A stretch of DNA of 64,000 nucleotides from Streptomyces sp. NBC_01465 (GCF_036227325.1 NZ_CP109467.1:3782001-3846000), one strand, 5' to 3'. Counted from the first letter of the stretch, positions 1 to 8,439 are shown. Made by a program: numbers and translations. The notes: generated by a model not told the origin, from the sequence alone.

Positions 1-902
1 CGCACCACCGCCCGCAGATCCGTGAGCACCATGGACACCATCGAGGCGACCCGCCCGGCCGCCGCGACCGCCCGCAGCTCTCCCGGCACCACGAGCAGCC
101 CCAGATCCAGCTGCGCCAGCGCCTCCGCCACGCTCTCGTCGACCCGCCGCGGCAGATCCACCACGACCACCCCGCCGCCCCTGCGCGCGGCCGCCAGCAC
201 CGTGCGCATGGCGTCCGGCGCGATCATCACGGCGTCCTTGCGATCCCAGCTCAGCACCCGCAGTGCGTGAAGTTGCGGCAGCGATTCCTCCAGCGCGGCC
301 CCGCCGACCCGCCCCTTGGACCGGGCGAAATCCGGCCACCGCCGCCCTTTCGCCTGCTCTCCGCCGAGAAGTACGTCCAGGCCGCCGCCGAGCGGATCCC
401 CGTCGATCAGCATGGTCCGCTGCCCGCTGCGTGCGGCCGTGACCGCCAGCGCGCAGGCGAGCGTCGACGCCCCGGCCCCGCCGCGCCCGCCGATCACCCC
501 GACGGTCAGCGCCTGCTTCCCGACCCCCTCGGCCACATCGGCGATCCGCTCGACGAGCCAGCCCTCCGCGTCGGGAAGCATCAGCACATGGTCGGCGCCG
601 ATCTCCACGGCACGGCGCCAGACATCGGGATCGTCCTGGTCCTTGCCCACGAGATACACCCCGGGTCTGCGCACGGCACCGCGCACCCGGGACGCCGCAT
701 CGCCGCCGACCAGGATCAGCGGCGCACCCTCCCAGTGGCCCTTACGGTCCGGCACCCCGTGATGGACTTCCGGTTCCGCTCCGGCCGCCGCGCACAGGCG
801 CAGCAGGTCGTCCAGAAGTTCCGCATCCTCGGTGACGATCAGTGGTCCGCCCCTGCGTTCCCCTGCAGTCGACAGACGATCAGGCGTGATGGATCCAGCC
901 AC
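1..902 (-). CDS. ssd: Septum site-determining protein (Ssd/CpaE-like), 3' end outside window
   Basis: MinD/ParA-superfamily protein of the CpaE/Ssd type. In actinobacteria these sit upstream of tad-type pilus or secretion genes and affect septation. The GTG start at 902 opens an N-terminal receiver-like region, roughly residues 1-120, followed by a P-loop-like GGRGGAGAST near residue 145. That loop lacks the usual lysine, as is typical of CpaE-like proteins. A VVVVDLP stretch comes later. The reading frame is still open at position 1, so the C-terminus lies outside the window. The gene is divergent from the HAD phosphatase, with about 450 bp between them. The family assignment is good; a septation role is inferred from homologues. 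Confidence 0.82.
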   Translation of the reverse strand, partial: MAGSITPDRLSTAGERRGGPLIVTEDAELLDDLLRLCAAAGAEPEVHHGVPDRKGHWEGAPLILVGGDAASRVRGAVRRPGVYLVGKDQDDPDVWRRAVEIGADHVLMLPDAEGWLVERIADVAEGVGKQALTVGVIGGRGGAGASTLACALAVTAARSGQRTMLIDGDPLGGGLDVLLGGEQAKGRRWPDFARSKGRVGGAALEESLPQLHALRVLSWDRKDAVMIAPDAMRTVLAAARRGGGVVVVDLPRRVDESVAEALAQLDLGLLVVPGELRAVAAAGRVASMVSMVLTDLRAVV

Positions 903-1356
903 GATCTCCGCCCCCTCTCACTGCGATTGATTCGAGCCGCGAAGTTCGGGCTCGCAATCACCGTGCAGGGATCCTGGATATTGAGTGGATCTTGCTCAAA
1001 AACTGTGGACAAGCGAACGGTTGTGAATATGTCGGCCACTCTTACCGGTGACTTCCGGAGCGCAGCGCAACCGCTACACAACGTGACGAGTCTTGATGGT
1101 CAGAGGAAGGCGCCGGCACGGCGGAGCGCGAAGGAGACCGACGGGAAGAGAAAAGACACCGGAGCCGAAAATGCGTCCGGACATGCGACGACCCCAGCCG
1201 GGGGGGAGAGCTGGGGTCGTCCCCACGGTCGACTCGGGGGGGGAGGAGCCGAACCGGGGTAGCACGGTCGCGAACGATCCGTGACTTCCATGGTGTACCC
1301 GAAGGCCTTCTCAGGCAAACCCACGCGCCACAGAGTACGCCGAATGGTGGGCGCCT
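903..1356. other. Divergent intergenic region between ssd and the HAD phosphatase gene
   Basis: This 454-bp region holds no convincing gene. It must carry the promoters for both flanking genes. Its right half contains a strong hairpin at 1187-1221 and G-rich runs just after it. Short open frames here are arginine- and proline-rich and lack a ribosome binding site, so they look like noise. Confidence 0.6.
1187..1221. terminator. Perfect 12-bp hairpin in the ssd/HAD intergenic region
   Basis: GACGACCCCAGC at 1187-1198 pairs perfectly with GCTGGGGTCGTC at 1210-1221 around an 11-nt G-rich loop. Both flanking genes read away from this point, so it does not end either one. It could lie in the leader of the HAD gene or end an unannotated small transcript. 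Confidence 0.5.
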
Positions 1357-2205
1357 ATGCTCGGCGTCGTGGAAAACCACTCCTCTCCGCGCACCGCAGC
1401 CTTCTTTGACCTCGACAAGACGGTCATCGCCAAATCGTCGACGCTGACCTTCAGCAAGTCCTTCTACCAAGGCGGACTGATCAACCGAAGGGCCGTGCTG
1501 CGCACCGCGTACGCACAGTTCGTCTTCCTCGCGGGCGGCGCCGACCACGACCAGATGGAGCGGATGCGCGAGTACCTCTCCGCGCTCTGCAAAGGCTGGA
1601 ACGTCCAGCAGGTCAAGGAGATCGTCGCCGAGACGCTCCACGACCTCATCGACCCGATCATCTACGACGAGGCGGCCTCCCTCATCGAGGAGCACCACGC
1701 CGCGGGCCGCGACGTGGTGATCGTCTCCACCTCCGGCGCCGAGGTCGTCGAGCCGATCGGCGAGCTTCTCGGCGCGGACCGCGTGGTGGCCACACGCATG
1801 GTCGTCGGCGAGGACGGCTGCTTCACCGGCGAGGTGGAGTACTACGCCTACGGACCCACCAAGGCGGAGGCCGTCAAGGAACTCGCCGCCTCCGAGGGCT
1901 ACGACCTGGCGCGCTGTTACGCGTACAGCGACTCCGCCACCGACGTCCCGATGCTCGCCTCCGTCGGCCATCCCTACGCGGTCAACCCCGACCGCGCGCT
2001 GCGCCGCGAGGCGACGGCCCGCGACTGGCCGATTCTCGTCTTCAACCGTCCGGTCAGGCTCAAGCAGCGACTGCCCGGCTTCCGGATCCCGCCCCGCCCC
2101 GCCCTCGTCGCGGCCGCCGCGGTCGGTGCGGCCGCCGCGACCGCGGGCCTTGTCTGGTACGTGAACCGGGCCGGTCGACGACGCAGTGCATTTGCCCGTA
2201 TTTGA
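1357..2205 (+). CDS. HAD-IB family phosphatase with C-terminal membrane anchor
   Basis: This 282-residue protein has the HAD catalytic set. Motif I is DLDKT near residue 18, motif II is the STSG segment near residue 129, a conserved lysine lies in GPTKAEAV near residue 170, and motif III is SDSATD near residue 192. The spacing fits the SerB-like HAD-IB subfamily of phosphomonoesterases. A hydrophobic alanine-rich helix near residues 248-270 followed by basic residues suggests a C-terminal membrane tail. The homologue in S. coelicolor is, as I recall, annotated as linked to morphological differentiation. The substrate is unknown. Alternative in-frame starts exist close to 1357. Confidence 0.85.
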   Translation: MLGVVENHSSPRTAAFFDLDKTVIAKSSTLTFSKSFYQGGLINRRAVLRTAYAQFVFLAGGADHDQMERMREYLSALCKGWNVQQVKEIVAETLHDLIDPIIYDEAASLIEEHHAAGRDVVIVSTSGAEVVEPIGELLGADRVVATRMVVGEDGCFTGEVEYYAYGPTKAEAVKELAASEGYDLARCYAYSDSATDVPMLASVGHPYAVNPDRALRREATARDWPILVFNRPVRLKQRLPGFRIPPRPALVAAAAVGAAAATAGLVWYVNRAGRRRSAFARI

Positions 2206-2495
2206 ACCTAAAAGTAAAGAAGTGCAGCCAGGGGTTCCGCTTCCCCGCCATCAGGAGTACAAAGGATTCAACGGCCCGCGAGACCAAGGACATCCGAGAG
2301 GATCACCTGAAGACGCAGTAAGGCCCCACGGACCGAGCATGGAAGTTGAGCACCCACGCGACGTCGACCCGTCGATTACGGGCCAGCCGCACCAGGTGAC
2401 GGGCATAAAGAACCCGACCTGATGGGCAACATTCGAGGACGCTTGGTAACTCGGCAGACATGCCAGCGGCGGTACCGATTCCGGTACCGCCGCAA
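2206..2495 (+). ncRNA. Candidate small RNA between the HAD and Fic-like genes
   Basis: The 320-bp gap between a plus-strand gene and a convergent minus-strand gene is less GC-rich than its surroundings. It contains several short hairpins, for example CCCGT/ACGGG near 2370-2384, and ends in a perfect intrinsic terminator at 2467-2494. A 78-codon open frame (2186-2422) crosses it but has poor third-position bias and overlaps the HAD stop, so it is unlikely to be a protein. I recall an abundant conserved small RNA, scr3559, from the equivalent place in S. coelicolor. Identity and exact ends are unverified. Confidence 0.42.
2467..2494. terminator. Intrinsic terminator, perfect 12-bp stem
   Basis: GCGGCGGTACCG pairs with CGGTACCGCCGC around a 4-nt loop, ATTC. 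It lies between convergent transcription from the HAD/sRNA side and the Fic-like gene, so it can serve both directions. Confidence 0.8.
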
Positions 2496-2524
2496 CCCTT
2501 TCCAGGACTTCCCGTCCGACCTCG

Positions 2525-3349
2525 TCAGGCCGCGCCCCGTTGCAGCGCCTCGCAGACGGCCGTCGACTCCCGCACCCCGAGACCCACCGCGCGCCCGCAG
2601 TGCGCGATCCAGGCCGCCATGCCCTCCGGGGTCCCCGACGCATAGCCGTCCAGCGCCGCGACATACGCCGCCCGCCCCAGCTCCGCGTGGCCGACCTCGG
2701 CCGGACAGATCGACTTCGGGTCGAGCCCGCTGCCGATCAGCACGATCCGCTCGGCGGCACGCGCGACCAGACCGTTGTACGAACCGAAGGGGCGCAGCGC
2801 GAGCAGCTCACCGTGCACGACCGCGGCCGTGACCAGCGCCGGCGCCGAGCTCCCCGCGATGATCAGCTCCGCGAGCCCGTCCAGCCGGCCCGCGACCTCG
2901 TCCGCGCCGGGCACCGCGAGCTCCACCAGCGGCTCGTCCACCGGCTCGCCCGCGAGCCGCGGCCGGCCAACGGTGTCCTCCGGGGTCACACCGCCCGCCG
3001 CGACCAGATGCAGCCGGGCCAGGACCCGCAGCGGCGACTGCCGCCAGATGGACAGGAGTTGACCCGCCTCCGCGGTCAGCCGCAGGGCGGCGCCGACCGT
3101 ACGGGCCTCGGCCTCGCCGCTGAAGTCGGTACGCCGCCGTACCTCCTCCAGCGCCCAGTCCGCCCCCGACAGCGCGGCCGACCCGCGCGAGCCGCGCAGC
3201 GCCGCCTCCGCCGTCACCTCGTTGCTGCGGCGCCGCATGACGCGGTGCCCGTAGACCTGGTCCACGGCCTTGCGTACGGAGTCCACGGCATCGCCGACAC
3301 CCGGCAGCGAGCCAAGGGCGGCAAGGGGATCCGTTGAAGACGTACTCAT
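2525..3349 (-). CDS. Fic-fold protein with degenerate catalytic motif
   Basis: This 274-residue protein resembles the Fic/DOC fold seen in actinobacterial proteins often labelled oxidoreductase. The segment that should be HPFxxGNGRxxR reads RPFGSYNGLVAR at residues 186-197. The catalytic His is Arg, the first Gly is Tyr and the first Arg is Leu, while Pro, Phe, Asn, Gly and the last Arg remain. AMP transfer by the classical mechanism therefore looks impossible. The rest is helical and soluble with no membrane segment or signal peptide. It is divergent from the CooC-like ATPase gene, 96 bp away. The fold assignment rests on this motif and its position after a helical bundle. Confidence 0.6.
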   Translation of the reverse strand: MSTSSTDPLAALGSLPGVGDAVDSVRKAVDQVYGHRVMRRRSNEVTAEAALRGSRGSAALSGADWALEEVRRRTDFSGEAEARTVGAALRLTAEAGQLLSIWRQSPLRVLARLHLVAAGGVTPEDTVGRPRLAGEPVDEPLVELAVPGADEVAGRLDGLAELIIAGSSAPALVTAAVVHGELLALRPFGSYNGLVARAAERIVLIGSGLDPKSICPAEVGHAELGRAAYVAALDGYASGTPEGMAAWIAHCGRAVGLGVRESTAVCEALQRGAA

Positions 3350-3445
3350 AGGTAGGGAGGCTACGCGTCCCTACCACCCGCCCCACCTTGGAGTGGTCTT
3401 CTTCACTGACGACACCCACGCACCGCAATCATCCGGCTACCCTTC

Positions 3446-4438
3446 GTGAACATGAAGATCGCTTTCGTGGGGAAGGGCGGCAGCGGGAAGACCACGCTGT
3501 CCTCGCTCTTCATCCGCCACCTCACCGCCAACGAAGCCCCCGTCGTCGCCGTCGACGCCGACATCAACCAGCACCTGGGCGCCGCGCTCGGCCTGGGCGA
3601 GGAGGAGGCAGCCGCGCTCCCCGCCATGGGCGCGCACCTCCCCCTCATCAAGGACTACCTCCGCGGCTCCAACCCCCGCATCGCCTCCGCCGAGACGATG
3701 ATCAAGACGACGCCCCCCGGCGAGGGCTCGCGTCTGCTGCGGATCACCGAATCCAATCCGGTCTACGACGCCTGCGCGCGCCCCGTCCAGCTCGACGACG
3801 GCGTGATCCGGCTGATGGCGACGGGGCCCTTCACCGAGTCCGACCTGGGCGTGGCCTGCTACCACTCCAAGGTCGGCGCGGTCGAGCTCTGCCTCAACCA
3901 TCTCGTCGACGGACCCGAGGAGTTCATGGTCGTCGACATGACGGCCGGCTCGGACTCCTTCGCCTCGGGGATGTTCACCCGCTTCGACATGACCTTCCTG
4001 GTGGCGGAGCCGACCCGCAAGGGCGTGTCGGTGTACCGCCAGTACAAGGAGTACGCGCGGGACTTCGGGATCGCGCTCAAGGTCGTCGGCAACAAGGTCC
4101 GCGACGAGGACGACCTGGACTTCCTGCGCGCGGAGGTCGGCGAGGACCTGCTGGTCACCGTCGGCCACTCGGACTGGGTCCGCGCGATGGAGAAGGGCCG
4201 CCCGCCCCGCTTCGAACTCCTGGAGGCCGACAACCGGCTGGCGCTGCAGGCGCTTCAGGACGCGGCGGAGGATTCGTACGAGAACCGCGACTGGGAGCGC
4301 TACACCCGCCAGATGGTGCACTTCCACCTGAAGAACGCGGAGAGCTGGGGCAACGAAAAAACGGGGGCCGACCTGGCTGCCCAGGTCGACCCCGCGTTCA
4401 TGCTCGGCGAGAAACTGCTGGTCGCCCACTCGTCATGA
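3446..4438 (+). CDS. CooC/MinD-like ATP-binding protein
   Basis: A SIMIBI-class ATPase of 330 residues, close to the CooC/MinD maturation ATPases. The deviant Walker A KGGSGKT is at residues 10-16, DADINQH follows near residue 38, and VVDMTAG marks the Walker B region near residue 167. The GTG at 3446 is preceded five bases upstream by GGCTAC, a possible -10 of a leaderless promoter; ATG 3452 is the alternative. The metal or protein client is unknown. The C-terminus ends inside a 47-bp sequence repeated 129 bp downstream of it, so the present end may be newly acquired. Confidence 0.75.
   Translation: MNMKIAFVGKGGSGKTTLSSLFIRHLTANEAPVVAVDADINQHLGAALGLGEEEAAALPAMGAHLPLIKDYLRGSNPRIASAETMIKTTPPGEGSRLLRITESNPVYDACARPVQLDDGVIRLMATGPFTESDLGVACYHSKVGAVELCLNHLVDGPEEFMVVDMTAGSDSFASGMFTRFDMTFLVAEPTRKGVSVYRQYKEYARDFGIALKVVGNKVRDEDDLDFLRAEVGEDLLVTVGHSDWVRAMEKGRPPRFELLEADNRLALQALQDAAEDSYENRDWERYTRQMVHFHLKNAESWGNEKTGADLAAQVDPAFMLGEKLLVAHSS
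4372..4418 (+). repeat. 47-bp direct repeat, copy 1 (inside the ATPase C-terminus)
   Basis: This stretch is identical over 47 bp to 4548-4594, 176 bp away start to start. In copy 1 it encodes the C-terminal LAAQVDPAFMLGEKL of the CooC-like ATPase, followed by a short unrelated tail and a stop at 4438. Confidence 0.95.
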
Positions 4439-4444
4439 CAGCCA

Positions 4445-4470
4445 CGGCCGTCGGCCGAAACCGACGGCCG
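4445..4470. terminator. Hairpin after the CooC-like gene
   Basis: CGGCCGTCGG at 4445-4454 pairs with CCGACGGCCG at 4461-4470 around CCGAAA. It lies just after the stop codon and inside the segment bounded by the 47-bp repeats. Confidence 0.65.
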
Positions 4471-4547
4471 GAGGCCGGCGCCGCACCTCGAAGCCCGTGA
4501 GGCGCCCCGGCGCCGAACGGTGCGAGGGGTGCAAAAAGAGGAATCTG

Positions 4548-4594
4548 CCTGGCTGCCCAGGTCGACCCCGCGTTCATGCTCGGCGAGAAACTGC
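4548..4594 (+). repeat. 47-bp direct repeat, copy 2 (intergenic)
   Basis: The second copy lies between the CooC-like gene and the convergent deacetylase gene. Read in the same frame it continues as PEFSGAAAS and a stop at 4619-4621. That would be a natural-looking alternative C-terminus for the ATPase. Confidence 0.95.
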
Positions 4595-4600
4595 CCGAGT

Positions 4601-5863
4601 TCAGTGGTGCTGCTGCTTCTTGATGCCCAACTGGTGCGGGTGGGCGGCCAGGTAGGCCGCCCAGCCCTCCTTCGGCTCCTGGGCCACCGAGAGCTTCTGG
4701 AGCTTCTTGATCGTCGACGGGTCCTGCTTGTCCAGCCAGTTCACCAGCTGCTTGAAGGACACACAGCGCACCCCGTTCTTCTTGCAGACCGAGCGGACCA
4801 CTTCCTCGATGGCACGCATGTACGTGCCGCCGTTCCAGGACTCGAAGTGGTTGCCGATGATCAGCGGAGCGCGGTTCCCCTTGTACGCGCGGTCGAAGGC
4901 CTGCAGCAGGCCGTCGCGCATCTGGTTGCCCCAGTACTCGTGCTTCGACGGGTCGCCGTGCACCGTCCCCGACTGGTTGAACATGAAGTTGTAGTCCATG
5001 GAGAGCGTCTCGAACGCCCGGCCCGGCACGGGCACCGTCTGCATCGGGATGTCCCACATGCCCTCGCGCTGCTGCGGCCAGACCTGGGTGCCGACCCCGC
5101 TCGAGTCGTAGCGGAAGCCCATCGTCCGGGCGGCCCGCATCTCGTTCTGCTGGCCCTCCAGGCACGGGGTGCGGCCGCCGACGAGCTCCTGCTCGTAGTC
5201 GAAGGGCAGCGGCTTCTCGTGCTTGAGGCCCGTGGTGGTCTTCCAGGTCTTCACGAAGGACTTGGCCTGGCGGATCTCGCTCTGCCACTCCGGTACGGAC
5301 CAGGTGCCGACCCCTCCGTCGGGCCCACAGAAGTGGCCGTTGAAGTGGGTGCCGATCTCGTTGCCCTCCTCCCAGGCCCCGCGGACCTGTTCGGCGGTGT
5401 TCCGGATCGACTTGATGTCGTTGAAGCCGATGTCGGAGCGGCCCTGGGAGTGCTGCGGCGGGGAGTAGAGGTCGCGCTTCTCGGTCGGCAGCATGTAGAC
5501 GCCGCTGAGGAAGAAGGTCATCGTCGCGTCGCTCTCCTTGGCGACCTTGCGGAAGTGCGAGAAGAGCTTCTGGCTGTCCTCGCCCGCGCCGTCCCAGGAG
5601 AAGACGACGAACTGCGGCGGCTGCTGACCTGGTTTCAGCCGCTCGGGACGCATGAGATGGGGCTGGGCTCCGGTGTTGGCCGTGGAGCCGTCGCCGATGA
5701 GGCGTACCGGCGGCGCGGCCGGGGCCTTCTGGGGCTGGGCCGCGGCTGCGCCCTTCTTCCCCGTGGGGGCCGCGGGCTCCGCGCCGCCCGAGCAGCCTGC
5801 CGCGCCGGCGAGCAGCGCCGTGGAAACCGACCAGAGTGCGATTTTTCGGGTTGTGGCCATCAT
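4601..5863 (-). CDS. Polysaccharide deacetylase-like exported lipoprotein
   Basis: About 420 residues from the ATG at 5863 (a second ATG follows at 5860). A basic start, a hydrophobic stretch and a cysteine in LAGAAGC near residue 24 suggest lipoprotein export, although the residue three before the cysteine is Ala rather than Leu. The proline- and alanine-rich linker leads into a NodB-like fold. FSWDGAG replaces the usual TFDDG, and HFNGH matches the metal-binding HxxxH. It is probably a cell-surface carbohydrate or peptidoglycan deacetylase, or a family member with altered metal use. The C-terminus is rich in His, Lys and Gln. It converges on the CooC-like ATPase gene. Confidence 0.72.
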   Translation of the reverse strand: MMATTRKIALWSVSTALLAGAAGCSGGAEPAAPTGKKGAAAAQPQKAPAAPPVRLIGDGSTANTGAQPHLMRPERLKPGQQPPQFVVFSWDGAGEDSQKLFSHFRKVAKESDATMTFFLSGVYMLPTEKRDLYSPPQHSQGRSDIGFNDIKSIRNTAEQVRGAWEEGNEIGTHFNGHFCGPDGGVGTWSVPEWQSEIRQAKSFVKTWKTTTGLKHEKPLPFDYEQELVGGRTPCLEGQQNEMRAARTMGFRYDSSGVGTQVWPQQREGMWDIPMQTVPVPGRAFETLSMDYNFMFNQSGTVHGDPSKHEYWGNQMRDGLLQAFDRAYKGNRAPLIIGNHFESWNGGTYMRAIEEVVRSVCKKNGVRCVSFKQLVNWLDKQDPSTIKKLQKLSVAQEPKEGWAAYLAAHPHQLGIKKQQHH

Positions 5864-6083
5864 GCGCCCCACCCTTGCCCCTCCGGCTTTACGGACGTGG
5901 AGCGACACAGTCACTGAATCGAGTGAACCATTAGACCATTTGCACCATTTGCCCTGCCCTGCTCTTTACTCTGCATTACGATCCGTTTACCGAGAGTTGA
6001 TAAATCCCGCCGCTGCACGCCGTGACCCACGGCCGCGTCACCACTTGTCCGCGACCGCGCTGCCCCGGAAAAGACGGGAAACC

Positions 6084-8417
6084 ATGTCTGCCTGCGCCCC
6101 CACTCGCACTCGTTCCCGCGCACGTCTGCGCATTCCGCGCTCCCAGCGCCCCCACTCCCCGCCGCCCGGCGGGGACGGCGACGGAAACGGCCGCCGACCG
6201 CGCTTCAGGCTCCGTATCGCCGGAGCCGATCTCTCCGCCTCGATCACCGTCTTCCTGATCGCCGTCCCGATGTCTCTGGGGCTCGCGGTCGCCATCAACG
6301 CCCCGCTGGAGGCAGGCCTCGTCGCCGCGGCCGTCGGCGGGATCCTCGCCGGACTGCTCGGCGGATCCGCCCTCCAGGTCAGCGGCCCCTCCGCCGGACT
6401 GACCGTCGTCACCGCCGAGTTGATCCAGGTGTACGGATGGCGCACCACCTGCGCCATCACCGTCTGCGCCGGTCTGCTCCAGGTCCTCCTCGGCTCGCTG
6501 CGCACCGCCCGCAGCGCACTCGCCGTCTCCCCCGCCATCGTGCACGGCACCCTCGCCGGCATCGGCGTCGCCATCGCGCTGGCCCAGCTCCACATCGTCC
6601 TCGGCGGCACGCCGCAGAGCTCGGCCGTGGACAACGCACTCGCCCTGCCCAGCCAGTTGGCCCGCATCGGCCCCGCCGCCCCGCTCATCGGGGCGCTCAC
6701 CATCGCCGTACTGGTGGGCTGGCCGCGCCTTCCCGGCCGTACGGGCAAGGCGCTGCGGAAGATCCCCGCCGCACTCGCCTCGGTCGTCCTGGCCACCGCC
6801 GTCGCCGCCTTCGCCGCGCCCGGAATCGCCCGCGTGGACCTGCCGTCCTGGAGTTCGCACGCGCTGCCGGAGATGCCGAAGGGGCCGGTCCTCGGCCTGA
6901 TCACGGCCGTCTTCACGGTGATGCTGGTGGCCAGCCTGGAGTCGCTGCTCTCCGCGGTGGCCATCGACAAGCTGAGCGCGGACCGCCCCGGCGCCACCGG
7001 CAAGCGGGCGGACCTCGACCGCGAGCTGCGCGGACAGGGCATCGCCAACGCCGTCTCCGGGCTGCTCGGCGGACTGCCCGTGTCGGGCGGCGCCGTGCGC
7101 GGCACCGCGAACGTACGGGCCGGAGCCACCGGCCGCGCCTCGACCGTGCTCCACGGAGTGTGGGTCCTGCTGGCAGCGGGTCTGCTGGTCACGGTCCTGG
7201 AGTGGATCCCGCTCGCCGCGCTGGCGGCGCTCGTGATGATGGTCGGCATCCAGATGGTCAACTTCGCGCACATCCGCAACGTCCACAAGCACCGCGAGTT
7301 CCTCGTGTACGTGGCCACGGTCTCCGGGGTCGTGCTGCTCGGTGTCCTGCAGGGCGTGGTCCTCGGGATCGCGGTCGCCGTCGGCGTCGCACTGCACCGC
7401 CTCGCCCGGACGCGGATCGTCTGCACGGAGGAGGAGAGCGGGCTCCACCGGGTGCGGGCTCGCGGCCAGTTGACATTCCTCGCTGTCCCCCGGCTGAGCC
7501 GGACGCTGGGACACATCCCTCAAGGAGCGCATGTGGTGGTGGAGTTGGACGGTTCCTTCATGGATCACGCCGCGTACGAGACGCTGCAGCACTGGCAGGA
7601 GGCGCACACCGCCCACGGCGGCCGCGTCGAGGTGACCGGGCGCGCCGGGGGCCGGATCGCCGAGCCCGCGTCCGCCACACAGGGCTGCTGCCGCCCCTGG
7701 ACGCCGTGGCGCAACCACCACTGCGACGACCACCACCCCAGGCAGCGGCCCGCGAGCCGTCAACTGGCCAGCGGTGTGAGCTCGTTCCAGCGCAATACCG
7801 CCCCGCTCGTACGGGAAGAACTGGCGCGCCTCGCCCGCGAGGGCCAGCAGCCCTCCCAGCTCTTCCTCACCTGCGCCGACTCCCGCGTGGTCACCAGCAT
7901 GATCACCTCCAGCGGCCCGGGCGATCTCTTCACCGTACGGAACGTGGGAAACCTGGTGCCGCTGCCCGGCGAGGAGGCCGCGGACGACTCCGTCGCGGCC
8001 GCCATCGAGTACGCGGTGGACGTCCTGCGGGTCGACTCGATCACCGTCTGCGGGCACTCGGGATGCGGTGCGATGCAGGCGCTGCTCAACGCGAGCCCGG
8101 ACGCCCCGATGACCCCGCTGCGGCGCTGGCTGCGGCACGGGCTGCCCAGCCTGCAGCGGATGCGCAGCCGCCACCACTCCTGGGCGCGGATCTCCGGGCG
8201 GCTCCCCGCCGATGCCGTCGAGCAGCTCTGCCTGACCAACGTCGTACAGCAGCTGGAGCATCTGCGGGCCCACGAGTCCGTGGCCAGGCGGCTGGCCGAG
8301 GGCACGCTCGAGCTGCACGGCATGTACTTCCACGTGGCCGAGGCCCAGGCGTATCTGCTCACCGACGCACACGTTTCCGAGCCGGAAGGGATCTTCGCTC
8401 AGGTTGCTCCCGCATAG
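6084..8417 (+). CDS. SulP anion transporter fused to beta-carbonic anhydrase
   Basis: This 777-residue fusion starts at ATG 6084. Residues about 45-430 are a SulP permease with 10 or more hydrophobic helices. A STAS-like domain covers roughly residues 455-525. A beta-class carbonic anhydrase covers roughly 560-777, with zinc and catalytic residues C597, D599, R601, H658 and C661 in the CADSR and HSGCGAM motifs. The fusion implies bicarbonate or sulfate transport coupled to CO2 hydration at the membrane. Between STAS and enzyme lies a short Cys/His-rich linker around residues 533-552. The frame is open far upstream of 6084, but that part overlaps the opposite gene and has no coding character. 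Confidence 0.9.
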   Translation: MSACAPTRTRSRARLRIPRSQRPHSPPPGGDGDGNGRRPRFRLRIAGADLSASITVFLIAVPMSLGLAVAINAPLEAGLVAAAVGGILAGLLGGSALQVSGPSAGLTVVTAELIQVYGWRTTCAITVCAGLLQVLLGSLRTARSALAVSPAIVHGTLAGIGVAIALAQLHIVLGGTPQSSAVDNALALPSQLARIGPAAPLIGALTIAVLVGWPRLPGRTGKALRKIPAALASVVLATAVAAFAAPGIARVDLPSWSSHALPEMPKGPVLGLITAVFTVMLVASLESLLSAVAIDKLSADRPGATGKRADLDRELRGQGIANAVSGLLGGLPVSGGAVRGTANVRAGATGRASTVLHGVWVLLAAGLLVTVLEWIPLAALAALVMMVGIQMVNFAHIRNVHKHREFLVYVATVSGVVLLGVLQGVVLGIAVAVGVALHRLARTRIVCTEEESGLHRVRARGQLTFLAVPRLSRTLGHIPQGAHVVVELDGSFMDHAAYETLQHWQEAHTAHGGRVEVTGRAGGRIAEPASATQGCCRPWTPWRNHHCDDHHPRQRPASRQLASGVSSFQRNTAPLVREELARLAREGQQPSQLFLTCADSRVVTSMITSSGPGDLFTVRNVGNLVPLPGEEAADDSVAAAIEYAVDVLRVDSITVCGHSGCGAMQALLNASPDAPMTPLRRWLRHGLPSLQRMRSRHHSWARISGRLPADAVEQLCLTNVVQQLEHLRAHESVARRLAEGTLELHGMYFHVAEAQAYLLTDAHVSEPEGIFAQVAPA

Positions 8418-8423
8418 GTCTCG

Positions 8424-8439
8424 ATAGGTCTAAACCAAT
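8424..8439. promoter_or_regulatory. dre-like (DasR-type) palindrome upstream of acsA
   Basis: ATAGGTCTAAACCAAT is an imperfect palindrome that closely matches the DasR operator core TGGTCTAGACCA. It lies about 90 bp before the acsA start and just after the previous stop codon. DasR links GlcNAc metabolism with acetyl-CoA supply in some actinomycetes. Binding here is inferred from sequence only. Confidence 0.42.

Noticed and set aside
2186..2422. 78-codon plus-strand frame after the HAD gene
   Set aside because: Its third-position composition is not Streptomyces-like and it overlaps the HAD end. The region fits a non-coding RNA better.
5976..8372. 798-codon minus-strand frame opposite the SulP-carbonic anhydrase gene
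   Set aside because: It is a GC-rich shadow frame, dominated by Gly, Asp, His and Arg with no domain. The plus-strand protein has full transporter and enzyme motifs.
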